64,000 nt of DNA, from positions 682,001 to 746,000 of the forward strand of contig JBFWRK010000001.1 of the NCBI GenBank assembly GCA_050248955.1, read 5' to 3'. Under the pieces are notes generated by a model that had not been told where the DNA came from, did no database searches, and worked only from the letters and a program-made list of their open reading frames with translations. Source of the DNA: JBFWRK01 sp050248955 (GTDB lineage Bacteria > Actinomycetota > Acidimicrobiia > Acidimicrobiales > Ilumatobacteraceae). A program made the translations under genes and the position numbers. This document shows positions 63,929 through 64,000 of this stretch, in pieces (position 1 is the stretch's first letter; every line of letters starts with the position of its first letter).

Positions 63929-64000
63929 TCAGTCGGCAAAGACATCTCGGCTGAGCTGCATGAAGAACGTGTGGTCGTGACCGACGTTGGGGTCGGCACT
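63929..64000 (-). CDS. C-terminal end of an unidentified gene (start outside window)
   Basis: The minus strand reads SADPNVGHDHTFFMQLSRDVFAD and stop (63931-63929), open to the window edge. Composition is protein-like. Too short to identify. Alternatively a chance open frame. Confidence 0.4.
   Translation of the reverse strand, partial: SADPNVGHDHTFFMQLSRDVFAD

Noticed and set aside
63817..63999. 60-residue minus-strand ORF overlapping the window end
   Set aside because: Ser/Thr/Arg-rich shadow frame. The alternative frame ending at 63929 is more protein-like.

Overview
This is a high-GC actinobacterial chromosome segment. The best guess is the Acidimicrobiia (Ilumatobacter-like). The supporting evidence is GAAC-N4-GTTC SOS boxes at recA and lexA, the order recA-miaB-miaA-dapF-hflX-dapC-dapE-lexA-LysM-nrdR-nrdJ, a class II (vitamin B12) ribonucleotide reductase, an F420-type LLM oxidoreductase and abundant GTG starts. 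No 16S gene is present, so the taxonomy is inference.

Positions 1-15563 hold assorted metabolism: enoyl-CoA hydratase (partial), a membrane protein, rpe, an RNA m5U methyltransferase, an ECF sigma factor, psuG, two flavodoxin-fold quinone reductases, a single-chain indolepyruvate ferredoxin oxidoreductase and an amidohydrolase. It ends with two large convergent genes of unknown function. Positions 15714-23832 carry an aromatic meta-cleavage cluster of the homoprotocatechuate type: a FAH-RraA fusion, a GntR regulator, an HpaE-like dehydrogenase and an HpaD-like dioxygenase with overlapping ends, then a MetE-like methyltransferase, VOC proteins and an LLM oxidoreductase. Positions 23923-31198 carry an acyl-CoA dehydrogenase, a protealysin-like protease with an emfourin-like lipoprotein, 6-phosphofructokinase, an SDR, an orphan baseplate-V/VgrG-like spike protein, degenerate toxin-antitoxin genes and tRNA-Lys and tRNA-His.

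Positions 31359-34474 lead into SOS-regulated recA. Between recA and miaB sits the main find: an approximately 9.2 kb integrated satellite-prophage-like element (34824-44018). It encodes a large serine integrase, an HK97-type capsid protein, a P27-like small terminase, HNH and zinc-ribbon proteins and a fibre-like protein. No large terminase, portal, protease or tail gene is visible. It has inserted inside the 5' end of miaB. The original miaB start survives at the left junction as a 14-codon stub ending TTCGGG-AAG-CTG-TAA. At the right junction the element supplies a perfect Shine-Dalgarno, a GTG start and 22 codons (through the shared TTCGGG core) that reconstitute the MiaB reading frame. 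Size and content resemble the phiRv1 and phiRv2 elements of Mycobacterium tuberculosis. The element also carries a repeated 17-bp operator-like palindrome, a four-copy 13-bp motif and two related structured leaders.

Positions 44019-58169 carry tRNA modification (miaB, miaA), lysine/meso-DAP synthesis (dapF, dapC, dapE), hflX, the SOS regulator lexA with a divergent LysM protein that looks like an SOS division inhibitor, nrdR, a RibD-C reductase and nrdJ. Between dapF and hflX lies a chain of tiny ORFs joined by ATGA stop-start overlaps, the last steps being a 47-bp tandem repeat. The nrdJ upstream region holds DnaA-box-like sites, a large inverted-repeat-bounded structure, a promoter and a perfect 16-bp NrdR-box-like palindrome. 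Positions 58176-64000 carry IS-end-like repeats, a LuxR regulator, a SnoaL-like protein, an acyl-CoA-dehydrogenase-like flavoprotein, a decayed stretch with a catalase fragment, a zinc alcohol dehydrogenase and the end of an unknown gene.
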